Of a stretch of 64,000 nucleotides of DNA, positions 19,005-27,389 are shown in pieces. Where the stretch lies: positions 1 through 64,000 of the forward strand of contig CANMCE010000007.1 of assembly GCA_947496235.1 (NCBI GenBank), written 5' to 3'. Both the position numbers and the translations under genes were made by a program. The stretch is from an uncultured Glaciecola sp. GTDB taxonomy: Bacteria; Pseudomonadota; Gammaproteobacteria; Enterobacterales; Alteromonadaceae. The notes under the pieces are model-generated. The model was not told the origin of the DNA. It did not search any database and worked only from the letters and a program-made list of their open reading frames with translations. Within the stretch, counting starts at the first letter, position 1. Each line of letters opens with the position of its first letter.

Positions 19005-20424
19005 GATCGTTGCTTCTTATCGAAATGTTTGATGGCTGCTGCATAGTGATGTTGTGCTCTAGCTTTTTGGAAGCATTGCTCTTTGCAGTATCAGTTTTTG
19101 CAGTGCCGGCTAGTGGAGCCTTAAGTGCAAGACCGGTAAGCGTTTCAATTTCTGTTTTGCTTAGGTGCACTTGAGACGCCGCCTCGATTAATGTCAGGCG
19201 CGTATTTAAGAATTCTTGTCGAGTAGATACCCATTCCAAATAGCTAAATCTGCCATCTAAATAAGCGCTTTCGACTAAATCTAAGGCTTCTGTAAGAGGC
19301 GGTATGACGGTTTGTTGAATAGCGTCGACCTCTAGTAATGCACGAGTGTGCTCCCCTAAGGCCTGATTAACTGAATGCAATAAACTTTGCACATTGCTCT
19401 GTTTTTGCAGTTCTATTGCATCAAGGCGTGCCTTTTGCGCCTCGTATTCGCCTAGATTTCGTTTTTGTTGAAACAATGGCATGCTGATCCCGGCTATTAG
19501 AGCAGTTTCATCAATACCTTGTATTCGTCGAACACCCGCCGTCCATTCAATGTCAGCTCGATTATTGGCTTGCACTAATCTAAGCTGCGCCGCTTGAACG
19601 CGGCTTTGTTTTGCAAACAGGTCTATATGCGGACTGCTTTGGATAGCGGTCGAAAGCGTCTCAAATGAGCCAATGTCTTGAAACGCAAAAAGTTGACCTT
19701 CCACTCGCTTAAAAGTGGGCGTTTGTTCGCCCCACATGATGGCAAGACTGCGCATTGCAAATTGAAGACTTTCTTGAGCTAATTTAACATCGAGTTTTGC
19801 TTGGGCTAGCGCGGCTTGGGCGCGTTTTTGCTCTAGCAATGGTGACGCGCCTGCATCAACCCGCTTAGCAACTGCGTTATAGGTATAGAGTGCAAGCGAC
19901 TGTGCGTCGTTTTGCACGTCTAAGGTGGCCTGCAATACGAGTGCTTTGATGTAACGACGATTCAGCTCGCCGAGGACATCTAATGTGCGTATTTTCTTTT
20001 CCACTTCTTGTTGTATTTTACGCTCAGAGAGTACATTCAACCTCGCGCTAGGCTTGTCGTTGAGCTGTAGTACAGATGACAAGGTCAAACTGACTTCAAG
20101 CTCCTTAATGCCCGACACCTCGCCGGTTCCCATAAAGTTCTCTAGTTCAATCCCAGCGTTCAGTGCGGGTTTAAGCGCGGCGGTTTTTGATTCGCCGTCA
20201 ATTACTCGCTGTCTAAATTCAAACTCATATAAACTTGGATTATTGGCAAGTGTAAGTCTTACCGTATCTTCAAGGTTCAGCGTTTCTCGCACAGGCGCTT
20301 GAACACCATCATCTATATAGCGATTAGTTTGTACCGCTTGAGCGGTAAGTGGGCTAAACGTTAAGCCCAATGCGCAAGCAAACGTAATGGCGCGTGCATG
20401 CACAAAAATATGAAACATTTTCAT
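18997..20424 (-). CDS. czcC: CzcC-type outer-membrane efflux channel (TolC family)
   Basis: A 475-residue outer-membrane factor with a signal peptide ending near TAQAVQ, two repeated helical OEP domains (NRRYIKALVLQATLDVQNDA and the second half from about residue 250) and a C-terminal Lys/Ser/Asn-rich tail. It forms the exit duct of the Czc pump. The ATG is preceded by AGGA. It lies 70 bases downstream of the small His-rich exported protein. Confidence 0.88.
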   Translation of the reverse strand: MKMFHIFVHARAITFACALGLTFSPLTAQAVQTNRYIDDGVQAPVRETLNLEDTVRLTLANNPSLYEFEFRQRVIDGESKTAALKPALNAGIELENFMGTGEVSGIKELEVSLTLSSVLQLNDKPSARLNVLSERKIQQEVEKKIRTLDVLGELNRRYIKALVLQATLDVQNDAQSLALYTYNAVAKRVDAGASPLLEQKRAQAALAQAKLDVKLAQESLQFAMRSLAIMWGEQTPTFKRVEGQLFAFQDIGSFETLSTAIQSSPHIDLFAKQSRVQAAQLRLVQANNRADIEWTAGVRRIQGIDETALIAGISMPLFQQKRNLGEYEAQKARLDAIELQKQSNVQSLLHSVNQALGEHTRALLEVDAIQQTVIPPLTEALDLVESAYLDGRFSYLEWVSTRQEFLNTRLTLIEAASQVHLSKTEIETLTGLALKAPLAGTAKTDTAKSNASKKLEHNITMQQPSNISIRSNDHE

Positions 20425-20494
20425 TAGAGTATCCTAATAATTTATCAATATTCAGCGTCGCAAGCTTTTTAGCGCGACACTATCGAAAGCGATA

Positions 20495-20872
20495 TTAGGA
20501 TGGTGTTTTGGGTGGGCGTAGTAATCGGTTGATGGGTGCGTCGATAATCGCATCCAAATAATTAAAATTGTGAATAGATACCACAGCTTGTAGATTGTTG
20601 ATGTTGTGCTGACCTAACCACTGTGCATGCGTACCGTGGCAGTGGCCACAATGGTGGCAATCGGCAGGGTTGTGGTGGTCTGCTTTTGCTGACTCACCAA
20701 GCGCTTTAGTTGGCATATCGTTTGAAGCTTGATTGTGCTCTGAATGCTGGTGTTCATGTTGCAAATGTTGAGTATCGATGGCATGAAAATCTAAGGAATT
20801 CGCCACAGCAGAAAACGACTGAAAGAGTATCAGCGAGATCATGATGTAACTTATACATTTTAAATTTTTCAT
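20495..20872 (-). CDS. Small His/Cys-rich exported protein with RPPK tail (CzcI-like)
   Basis: A 125-residue protein with a signal peptide (about 1-24), a His-rich middle (HLQHEHQHSEHN), a compact DCHHCGHCHGTH metal site and the C-terminus NRLLRPPKTPS. It sits between the CDF gene and czcC and is probably translated from the same message. The layout matches CzcI-type periplasmic proteins found at the head of czc operons. Two other proteins in this island (24292 and 49303) have the same plan and tail. A periplasmic metal-binding or modulating role is inference. Confidence 0.75.
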   Translation of the reverse strand: MKNLKCISYIMISLILFQSFSAVANSLDFHAIDTQHLQHEHQHSEHNQASNDMPTKALGESAKADHHNPADCHHCGHCHGTHAQWLGQHNINNLQAVVSIHNFNYLDAIIDAPINRLLRPPKTPS

Positions 20873-20891
20873 GAGCGCGAGTCTACCAAGT

Positions 20892-21803
20892 CTATTTCAC
20901 TTCGTCACGACATTGTTCATCGGCAAATTCTATTTCGACTGTAGTGTGTTCAAAGTCGTACTTTGCTAATGATGTTTGTACGCTATGCTTCAATGTTTGG
21001 ATGTGCTCAATGTTCACCTCACCCTGTAAAACAAGATGGACTGTCATGACATTTCGCTCGCCGTCTAAAGACCAAATATGAAAATGATGGAGGTCGCTTA
21101 CCTTATCGTTTGCAAGCAAGTCGTTTCGGATTTTTGACATTTGCTCCTCATCTGGTGTTGCTTGTAAAAACAACATCAGGGTTTCTTTTAGGTTACGAAA
21201 CACATTGAAGAGAATGAACAAAGTAAAGCCAATGGACAGGATGGGATCTAAAATCGCCCATGGCTTAAACATTAAGACGATCGATACAATAAATACGGCC
21301 ACCCAACCGAGCACGTCTTCTAACAAGTGCCAATTAAGCACGCGTTCATTTAATGACGTTCCTTCACTTAGTTTATAAGCGGCAAAACCGTTTACTGCCA
21401 TACCAAAAATCGATAATGCTAACATCCCTTCAACTTGGGGCATTTCAGGCTCTGCCAAACGAGGTATCGCTTCAAACAATATCCAAATCGAGCCCACCGT
21501 GAGCACTAAACCGTTAATTAATGCGCCCAATAAAGAAAAGCGTTTGTAGCCATATGAAAACGTTTGATTAGCATCTTTGTCGCTAAGCTTGTTCAATCCC
21601 CACGCTGTGCCAATTGACAAACTATCGCCTAGATCATGCACTGCATCTGCCATAATAGCGGTGCTATTGGTTAGCCAACCACCAATAAATTCAATAATGG
21701 TGAACACCACATTTAAGAAGAATGCCCAACCGATGCGTTTTGACGCATCCTTTGAATTTTCATGCGAGTGTGAATGACTATGTGAATGATTATGACTGTG
21801 CAT
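20892..21803 (-). CDS. Cation diffusion facilitator (CzcD/ZitB-like)
   Basis: A Zn/Cd/Co export protein of about 304 residues. It begins with the His-rich MHSHNHSHSHSHSH, has six transmembrane helices with the metal sites of helices 2 and 5 (ADAVHDLGDSLSIG and NWHLLEDVLGW), and ends in a cytosolic ferredoxin-like domain (DLHHFHIWSLDGERNVMTVH). I choose 21803 as the start because the His-rich N-terminus is typical; a start at 21878 would add 25 unrelated residues and overlap the preceding gene by 89 bases. It overlaps the DUF3703 gene by 14 bases and is part of the CDF-czc operon. Confidence 0.9.
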   Translation of the reverse strand: MHSHNHSHSHSHSHENSKDASKRIGWAFFLNVVFTIIEFIGGWLTNSTAIMADAVHDLGDSLSIGTAWGLNKLSDKDANQTFSYGYKRFSLLGALINGLVLTVGSIWILFEAIPRLAEPEMPQVEGMLALSIFGMAVNGFAAYKLSEGTSLNERVLNWHLLEDVLGWVAVFIVSIVLMFKPWAILDPILSIGFTLFILFNVFRNLKETLMLFLQATPDEEQMSKIRNDLLANDKVSDLHHFHIWSLDGERNVMTVHLVLQGEVNIEHIQTLKHSVQTSLAKYDFEHTTVEIEFADEQCRDEVK

Positions 21804-22155
21804 GTCTAATCTTATCCAAGATTGATTTATTTGCAGACGAAACTGGCATGGGCTTGAATGGGCTAACATTTGCACCACCCGTGTTACCGTCTGGAAGCAA
21901 GCCTATCGCTGTTTTCGTTAAGGCACCCATTATTCTAAATATTTGCCCGAATACTTCTTTCATGTCCTTGTGTTTTAATCCAAATTTCAGCATTTTATAA
22001 TGCACTCGGGTATGGTGATAAGTAGAGTGCTGTCCAATCACATGTGCATCTTCTAAAGCTTTAAATCCTGCTTCATCATCTTGATGTAAAAACGCATGTT
22101 GTGCATCTCTTAGTTTTTTATCTACATAGGGTTGTGCTGCTTGAGTGAAATTCAT
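21790..22155 (-). CDS. DUF3703 family protein
   Basis: A 121-residue soluble protein with conserved His residues (HAFLHQDD, HVIGQHSTYHHTRVHYKML) that fits the DUF3703 family, which is repeatedly found beside CDF and Czc genes. No signal peptide or membrane segment. Its start overlaps the stop of the upstream CDF gene (ATGA). Role unknown; the conserved histidines suggest metal binding or assisting the CDF proteins. Confidence 0.8.
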   Translation of the reverse strand: MNFTQAAQPYVDKKLRDAQHAFLHQDDEAGFKALEDAHVIGQHSTYHHTRVHYKMLKFGLKHKDMKEVFGQIFRIMGALTKTAIGLLPDGNTGGANVSPFKPMPVSSANKSILDKIRHAQS

Positions 22156-22778
22156 AATGCTTCTCCGGCAGATTGACTGTTATCACGAAGCTCTTGTTTA
22201 GCGTCTTTTAATATTGAAATTGCACCGCGTAAAACGATGATAGACACAATAAGGCCAATCACTAAATCGGGCCAGCGAGTGTCAAATAAGTAAACCGTCA
22301 CGCCTGCTAATATTACGCCCATGTTGGCAATGACGTCATTCGCAGAGAAAATCCAACTCGCTCGCATATGTACTTCGCCGCTCTTCTGTTTTCTAATGAT
22401 TAATAAACATATGACGTTGGCGATTAAGGCAACAAAACCCATCCCTATCATTAACAATGACTCTGGGTCACTGCCTAATATCGAACGACGAGCAATATCA
22501 AATAAAATAATGAGGCCTAGTATTAATTGAAAATAGCCGCTAATTTTTGCCGCGTTTGCTTTATGAATAATGGTTTTGCCCACTGCATAAATACCAATAC
22601 CATACACGACCGCATCTGCTAGCATATCCAACGAATCTGCAATAAGCGCTGTTGAGTCAGCCAATAAGCCTACACTCATTTCAACGACGAACATTACGGC
22701 ATTAATGCCTAACAACCAATACAACACCCTTTTTTGTTCTTGGTCTTTGATTTCAATGTCGCACCCACACCCGCTCAT
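22152..22778 (-). CDS. Cation diffusion facilitator-type transporter, first gene of the CDF-czc operon
   Basis: A compact CDF-like transporter of about 208 residues with N-terminal MSGCGCDIEIKD and six transmembrane helices (ADSLDMLADAVVYGIG and SANDVIANMGVILAG carry the paired Asp metal sites). It lacks the long cytosolic C-terminal domain of the second CDF. The start is set to 22778 because the promoter -10 lies at 22811-22816, so a start at 22811 would be upstream of the transcription start. It heads a minus-strand operon of seven genes that ends at czcA. Confidence 0.87.
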   Translation of the reverse strand: MSGCGCDIEIKDQEQKRVLYWLLGINAVMFVVEMSVGLLADSTALIADSLDMLADAVVYGIGIYAVGKTIIHKANAAKISGYFQLILGLIILFDIARRSILGSDPESLLMIGMGFVALIANVICLLIIRKQKSGEVHMRASWIFSANDVIANMGVILAGVTVYLFDTRWPDLVIGLIVSIIVLRGAISILKDAKQELRDNSQSAGEAL

Positions 22779-22810
22779 AAAAAACACTCGCTTTACTGAC
22801 TCATGACACA

Positions 22811-22841
22811 AGTGTAAACTCTATACTTGGTATAGAGTCAA
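22811..22841 (-). promoter_or_regulatory. MerR-type promoter with perfect 21-bp palindrome for the CDF-czc operon
   Basis: Minus strand: -35 TTGACT (22841-22836), 19-bp spacer, -10 TACACT (22816-22811). The spacer and -35 contain the perfect palindrome ACTCTATAC-TTG-GTATAGAGT (22818-22838). The long spacer and the palindrome are those of CadR/PbrR/ZntR-type operators. The regulator gene begins 20 bases away on the other strand. Confidence 0.85.
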
Positions 22842-22860
22842 GCGCGTCAGGTAAAGAAAA

Positions 22861-23286
22861 ATGAAAATAGGACAGTTAGCAGATAAAACAGGCCTAAGTA
22901 TTCAAACTATTCGCTTTTATGAACGAAAGGCGTTGTTAGCAGCACCAGAGCGCACGCAATCGAATTATCGAAGTTATTCGGACGAAGCACTAAAGCAGTT
23001 GCTGTTTATTAAGCAATGCCGTGCGCTCGATATGACGATTGAAGAAATTAGTTTAGTACTAGAAACACGAGCTAACCCAGAGAGCAGTTGCGAAAGTGTT
23101 AATGCTACGATTGACAAACACATTGATGATATTGAGCATCGAATATCTGAGTTAAACGCTCTACAAAAAACACTGCAATCCATGCGTGCCGCTTGTGATG
23201 ATGACAAAAAAATCAAGGAATGCGGTGTACTGCATCAGTTAGATAGTATTGTAGATTCGCACTGCCCTACAAAACGTAATGACTGA
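22861..23286 (+). CDS. MerR-family regulator, CadR/PbrR-like
   Basis: A 141-residue regulator with the HTH MKIGQLADKTGLSIQTIRFY and metal ligands in SSCESVNATID, AACDDDKK and KECGVLHQL, the three-Cys pattern of CadR/PbrR sensors (Cd, Pb, Zn). It is divergent from the CDF-czc operon and its operator lies between them. The short tail DSHCPTKRND adds one more Cys/His pair. Confidence 0.9.
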   Translation: MKIGQLADKTGLSIQTIRFYERKALLAAPERTQSNYRSYSDEALKQLLFIKQCRALDMTIEEISLVLETRANPESSCESVNATIDKHIDDIEHRISELNALQKTLQSMRAACDDDKKIKECGVLHQLDSIVDSHCPTKRND

Positions 23287-23298
23287 GCCTCAATGACT

Positions 23299-23314
23299 CG
23301 TTCGCTAGCGAACG
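23299..23314. repeat. Perfect 16-bp palindrome
   Basis: CGTTCGCTAGCGAACG begins 13 bases after the stop of the CadR-like regulator. The half AGCGAACGGTATAA also occurs once near 14750, upstream of merR. It may act as a terminator stem without a T-run or as a protein site; nothing in the neighbourhood decides. Confidence 0.3.
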
Positions 23315-23387
23315 GTATAACAAGTTGTTGCCTCACAATAAATAGTATTTCCAATGAAACGCTAGTTTTACCGATTGGGTTATAAAA

Positions 23388-23843
23388 TTAAATATCCTGA
23401 AATCTATTTAATCCTTGAGCCATCCGCACAATTTCTTGATTTTCCAGTGCCAGTAAGTTGTCCAAAAGTTCTTTATGATGAGGGATTACAGCCTGCTCTC
23501 TTAGATAAGAATAAAGTGCTATCACTTCTTGATGTTGTTCAATTACGATTGCTGCAATCTCTGAATCTGTTTTTTGTTCAAATGCACCGTCGCAGTGGTC
23601 GTGCAAGACAATCGGATTCTTCTCCAAATATTCTATAAAGAGCGTTTCCAACTCTCCAGATTCCGCTTTTACTGAAAATGATTTTATAAGCGCTGCTAAG
23701 TGCTCCTCATGAGCAATCAAATATTGCATTGCCATTTTTGAGCGCTCAGAATTATTTGGTTCGCAATGCGTGAGGCAGCTTGCTAGTTGTTTGTGGAAAT
23801 CGATGGTCCACTCTAAAATATCTCTTACACTTTCTATTTTCAT
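23388..23843 (-). CDS. Helical-bundle protein, hemerythrin/ferritin-like (unassigned)
   Basis: A 151-residue soluble, all-helical protein. His and Glu residues recur in pairs (DFHKQL, AHEEHL, LHDHCD, EQHQEV, PHHKEL), as in four-helix-bundle metal carriers such as hemerythrin-like proteins, but I cannot match a named family with certainty. It stands alone between the CadR-like regulator and the copper operon. A GTAAT-N6-GTAAT element and a TATAAT-like -10 lie upstream at 23927-23942, the same element as ahead of the copper genes, so it probably belongs to the copper response. Confidence 0.7.
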   Translation of the reverse strand: MKIESVRDILEWTIDFHKQLASCLTHCEPNNSERSKMAMQYLIAHEEHLAALIKSFSVKAESGELETLFIEYLEKNPIVLHDHCDGAFEQKTDSEIAAIVIEQHQEVIALYSYLREQAVIPHHKELLDNLLALENQEIVRMAQGLNRFQDI

Positions 23844-23926
23844 ACTAACTCTCGATATCCCGCACAGATTAAAAAGATTCCAGTCAGAAATTTAAATTAT
23901 ATACCGCGTAAAATCATAACGGCTAG

Positions 23927-23942
23927 ATTACAGTTGCATTAC
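23927..23942 (-). promoter_or_regulatory. GTAAT-N6-GTAAT direct repeat, candidate CusR-type operator (site A)
   Basis: Minus strand GTAAT-GCAACT-GTAAT, with 11-bp period, 84 bp upstream of the helical-bundle gene. A TATAAT-like -10 follows about 23-25 bases after the second GTAAT. The same element occurs at 35225, 40088 and 49776. It also lies upstream of the plus-strand copper operon. Confidence 0.6.
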
Positions 23943-24009
23943 AAATTTGTCAGTTCCGCTCTTTTACATAGTGTTTCACGTTGGGTCACTTTAAATTAAA
24001 AATTAAGCC

Positions 24010-24087
24010 ATGAATACGTCACCACTTATTCGCTTATTACAATTGGGAATGAGGCTAAAACTCTCATCTAGGCAGGACTATTCATAG
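24010..24087 (+). CDS. Possible 25-residue leader peptide upstream of the copper operon
   Basis: The ORF MNTSPLIRLLQLGMRLKLSS (then RQDYS) ends with a TAG inside the loop-proximal stem of the terminator at 24072-24101. A short ORF overlapping a terminator ahead of an operon is the layout of transcription attenuation. The ribosome site is weak and the peptide has no run of a single amino acid, so coding is only possible, not shown. The remaining DNA to the next gene (24102-24291) holds the start region of the copper operon and nothing else recognisable. Confidence 0.35.
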   Translation: MNTSPLIRLLQLGMRLKLSSRQDYS

Positions 24088-24101
24088 TCGGACTGCTTTT
24101 T
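24072..24101 (+). terminator. Intrinsic terminator/attenuator upstream of the copper operon
   Basis: GCAG-GACTA-TTCA-TAGTC-GGA-CTGC followed by TTTTT: two stacked stems (5 and 4 bp) around a 4-base loop with a small bulge, then a T-run. No complete plus-strand gene ends nearby, so it most likely ends a leader transcript about 190 bases before the small exported protein. Confidence 0.6.
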
Positions 24102-24291
24102 GCACTACTCTCAAATAAGATTAGGGGAGAGTGACTATAAGAACATTAAGTTGTGCTCTACTTCCCAAGAACTAGGGCGTTTTGACTTGGTTTGTTGTAA
24201 TAGAGCGATTTTTATTTCTGTAAGGTTGATTGCAATATTTACCTATATATGTGAACTTTTTACCCGATATTGACGGGGTTTGAGCAACATT

Positions 24292-24687
24292 ATGAACGCA
24301 AATAAAACAGATAAAGGATTACTTAGTGCATTTGTAAAATGCGCTGGGTGCCTTGCTTTGCTTGTTTTATCATTGTCTAGTGTTGCATGTGAGCCTTCAG
24401 ACAAAAATGACGCAAATGCCAATTTCATTGAGTCCGTAACGACTCAACATCAATCTGACAATACACAACAGTCGGAACATCAAAATCATACAGAGTGCGA
24501 CAGTAAGTGTTGTGACGGTGTTTGTGAATGTAAATTAGGCTCATGCTTTAATTTTACAGCAATGGTTGCGCATGATTTGAAATCAATTAGTGCGCCGTCC
24601 TCTTCGCACTTTTATTTCTCCAATTTTTATCATTTTTACTCGGGGTTCAGCCTCCTGAGGCCACCTAAACTTCATTTGATTTCTTAA
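24292..24687 (+). CDS. Small Cys/His-containing exported protein with RPPK tail, head of the copper operon
   Basis: About 131 residues. An N-terminal membrane/signal segment (CAGCLALLVLSLSSVACEP; the VAC could be a lipobox) is followed by a polar stretch and a compact cysteine cluster (ECDSKCCDGVCECKLGSC), and the C-terminus is FSLLRPPKLHLIS. The plan is the same as in the proteins at 20495 and 49303. An in-frame TTG at 24280 is an alternative start; the ATG at 24292 is preferred. It lies 91 bases before the multicopper oxidase, resembling CopL/CzcI-like genes that precede metal operons. Function unproven. Confidence 0.7.
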   Translation: MNANKTDKGLLSAFVKCAGCLALLVLSLSSVACEPSDKNDANANFIESVTTQHQSDNTQQSEHQNHTECDSKCCDGVCECKLGSCFNFTAMVAHDLKSISAPSSSHFYFSNFYHFYSGFSLLRPPKLHLIS

Positions 24688-24778
24688 GTAGTTTTCAGTT
24701 TACCGACGGACAAACATATCAATATTGCATACCGATAATGCAGTTTGTGGCACATGTCGCAAATAAAATGAGGTTCTT

Positions 24779-26608
24779 ATGAATAATCGAATGAAACAAA
24801 ATCGGCGCGTTTTTTTGAAAAATGCTGCCTATGCGACTGGTGGATTGGCCTTGCTAGGTCAAATGAGAGCACCATGGGCTTTCCCAGAAGGTTATAGCAA
24901 TAGCAACAATCATAGCGGTATTGCTAAAGTCAACTACGGTAATGCGGTAGTAGGTGGGGAAAATATTAAGATGACGATCTCTCGTCAGCAAAAAAAAATT
25001 GCCGGCGATATTGCAAGGCCCATTACCATCAACGACATATCACCTGGCCCATTGCTCCGGTTAAGAGAAGGTCAGCAAGTTAAGATTCATGTTACCAACG
25101 AATTACCAGACAGCACGTCTATTCATTGGCATGGTTTTATTCTCCCATTTAATATGGATGGAGTACCTGGCGTTTCATTTCCTGGTATCGACCCTAACTC
25201 TACGTTTACCTATGAATTTGATATAGAACAAAACGGCACCTATTGGTATCACAGCCACTCGGGCTTGCAAGAGCAGTTAGGTCATTTGGGGCCTGTCATT
25301 ATCGACCCTGTTGACGGTGACATAGGTGCAGACAGAGAGCATGTCATTCAATTGAGCGATTGGACCTTTGAGGATCCACATGATGTGTTTAGACATTTAA
25401 AGGTAGCAGAGGGTTACTACAATTATCAACAACGTACGATAAGCGACACTGTTAACGATATTAAAAAACAAGGTTTTGTTAATACAGTAAAAGAAAGAGC
25501 TATGTGGGCCAATATGCGGATGAATCCCAGAGATATTCTCGATGTAACAGGCTCCACATATACATATTTAATGAATGGCAGAGATGCTCAAACCAACTGG
25601 ACCGCGCTCTATAAGCCCAATGAAAGCATTCGATTAAGGCTCATAAATGGCTCCGCAATGACGTATTTCGATTTTCGTATTCCGGGCCTCGAAATGACGG
25701 TAGTGGCTGCTGATGGACAACCAATAAAACCCGTTAAAGTCGATGAACTTCGAATTGCGGTTGCTGAAACCTATGACGTCATTGTAAGACCCGTCGGCTC
25801 GAACACATATACTCTTTTCGCAGAGAGCATGGATAGAAGTGGCTTCGTTAGAGGAACCCTAAGTACTGAACTTGGAAAAGAAGCACATGTGCCAACATTG
25901 CGCAAAATGCCAGAGCGGGGCATGGCAGCTATGGGGATGAGCTCAGACATGTCAGGAATGGAAGGAATGAATGAAATGGACACGTCGGCCGCTGACGTTA
26001 AGAGCCGAGCAACATCATCTGGCTCTTCCATGGCTCATTTGAATGGCCACTCATCTATGCCCTCTCGTGCACTGCCAGTAGACGACATTAATATAAAGCA
26101 TGATGAAAACGGTCATGGTCCTGGTGCAAGTATGCTTGCAAATAATCCCACAAGTCGACTCGATGAACCGGGTGTTGGTTTAGAGAATGTGAAGCATCGA
26201 GTATTGCTGTATAGCGACTTAACAGGTGCCAAAGAATGGCCCGATACCAGAGAGCCGAAGCAAACAGTTGAACTGCACCTCACAGGTAATATGGAACGTT
26301 ACATGTGGTCATTCGATGGACTCAAATTTAATGAAGTCGATGGCCCCATTCATTTTAGGTATGGTGAACGAATTCGTTTGATTTTAGTAAACGATTCTAT
26401 GATGAACCATCCGATCCACTTGCATGGTATGTGGATGGAGTTAGAAAACGGGAATTATCCGCCCCCTCGAAAACATACGATAAGTTTAAAACCCAGTGAA
26501 AAAGTTTCGCTGTTGATAAGTGCAGACGCCCCTGGTAATTGGGCATTTCATTGTCACCTGCTCTATCACATGGATGCGGGCATGTTCAGAATCGTATCGG
26601 TCTCGTAG
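24779..26608 (+). CDS. copA: Periplasmic multicopper oxidase, copper resistance protein CopA/PcoA
   Basis: A 609-residue laccase-type oxidase that oxidises Cu(I) in the periplasm. It has a twin-arginine signal (NRRVFLKNAAYATGGLAL) and all four copper-ligand motifs: HWHG (near residue 115), WYHSHSG, HPIHLHGMW and HCHLLYHMDAGM. A Met-rich insert (MAAMGMSSDMSGMEGMNEMD) before the last domain is typical of PcoA/CopA and binds excess copper. It is followed after 9 bases by copB. Confidence 0.95.
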   Translation: MNNRMKQNRRVFLKNAAYATGGLALLGQMRAPWAFPEGYSNSNNHSGIAKVNYGNAVVGGENIKMTISRQQKKIAGDIARPITINDISPGPLLRLREGQQVKIHVTNELPDSTSIHWHGFILPFNMDGVPGVSFPGIDPNSTFTYEFDIEQNGTYWYHSHSGLQEQLGHLGPVIIDPVDGDIGADREHVIQLSDWTFEDPHDVFRHLKVAEGYYNYQQRTISDTVNDIKKQGFVNTVKERAMWANMRMNPRDILDVTGSTYTYLMNGRDAQTNWTALYKPNESIRLRLINGSAMTYFDFRIPGLEMTVVAADGQPIKPVKVDELRIAVAETYDVIVRPVGSNTYTLFAESMDRSGFVRGTLSTELGKEAHVPTLRKMPERGMAAMGMSSDMSGMEGMNEMDTSAADVKSRATSSGSSMAHLNGHSSMPSRALPVDDINIKHDENGHGPGASMLANNPTSRLDEPGVGLENVKHRVLLYSDLTGAKEWPDTREPKQTVELHLTGNMERYMWSFDGLKFNEVDGPIHFRYGERIRLILVNDSMMNHPIHLHGMWMELENGNYPPPRKHTISLKPSEKVSLLISADAPGNWAFHCHLLYHMDAGMFRIVSVS

Positions 26609-26617
26609 GGGAATATT

Positions 26618-27367
26618 ATGAAAAACACTTTTAAAGTTTTCAGCACTATACTGGTTGGTCTTTGCGCGTCCTCAAATGCGCAAGAGATACCGTCAGATTG
26701 GCCGCAACCTGTCGAACAATACAATACGGGGATGGTTTTATTTGACCGTCTTGAATATACGCGCACAAACGATGAAGAAAACATCGGAGTGTGGGACATG
26801 ATTGGATGGTACGGCGGTGATACCTATCGCCTTTACTTCAAAAGTGAAGGGGAAAACAAGCAAGATGATGGTGAACCCACAGATTTAGAGCGAGCCGAGC
26901 TTCTTGCAAGTAAATTGATTGCGCCATTTTGGGAATTTCAAGCCGGTGTTGGCACAAGAGGAACCTTAAGTAGCGAATCTAATATGGAGAACTATGCAGT
27001 CATAAGCTTATATGGAGTCGCTCCTTATCAATTCGAAATGGATAACTCCATTGTCATTAATGAGGATGGTGAAATCAGTTTCTCAGTAGAAGCCGAGTAT
27101 GAAATTAGAGTCACCCAAACATCATTTTTGCAACCGAGACTTGCCTTGTCTGGTTCGCTTTCAGAATCTGAAAGGTTCGACCGGCCCTCTGGCTTCAATT
27201 CAATACGCATAGGTTTTCGATATCGCTATGAGTTTGCAAGAGAGTTTGCGCCATACGCGGGTATTTATTGGAGTCGAAGTCTTGGTAATAGCGCTGATAT
27301 CGCTCGAAACAATGGTGCGTCAGTAAGTGAAACTGGTCTCGTGGTGGGTGCTCGGTTCTGGTTTTAA
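26618..27367 (+). CDS. copB: Outer-membrane copper resistance protein CopB/PcoB
   Basis: A 249-residue beta-barrel protein with a signal peptide ending at SNA-QE. The WDMIGWYGGDTYRLYFKSEGE, LLASKLIAPFWEFQAGVG and FAPYAGIYWSRSLG segments are those of the CopB family, and the C-terminus ends in aromatic ARFWF. The Met/His-rich N-terminal region usual in CopB is missing, so this is the short form. It partners the CopA oxidase. Confidence 0.92.
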   Translation: MKNTFKVFSTILVGLCASSNAQEIPSDWPQPVEQYNTGMVLFDRLEYTRTNDEENIGVWDMIGWYGGDTYRLYFKSEGENKQDDGEPTDLERAELLASKLIAPFWEFQAGVGTRGTLSSESNMENYAVISLYGVAPYQFEMDNSIVINEDGEISFSVEAEYEIRVTQTSFLQPRLALSGSLSESERFDRPSGFNSIRIGFRYRYEFAREFAPYAGIYWSRSLGNSADIARNNGASVSETGLVVGARFWF

Positions 27368-27389
27368 GGGCTTTAGAAAGGAGCAGTAA

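Noticed and set aside
23281-23340. Sequence near GGTATAACAAGTTGTTGCC considered as an integron attC site
   Set aside because: It lacks paired RYYYAAC/GTTRRRY core sites and a matching second half, and no integron integrase is present.
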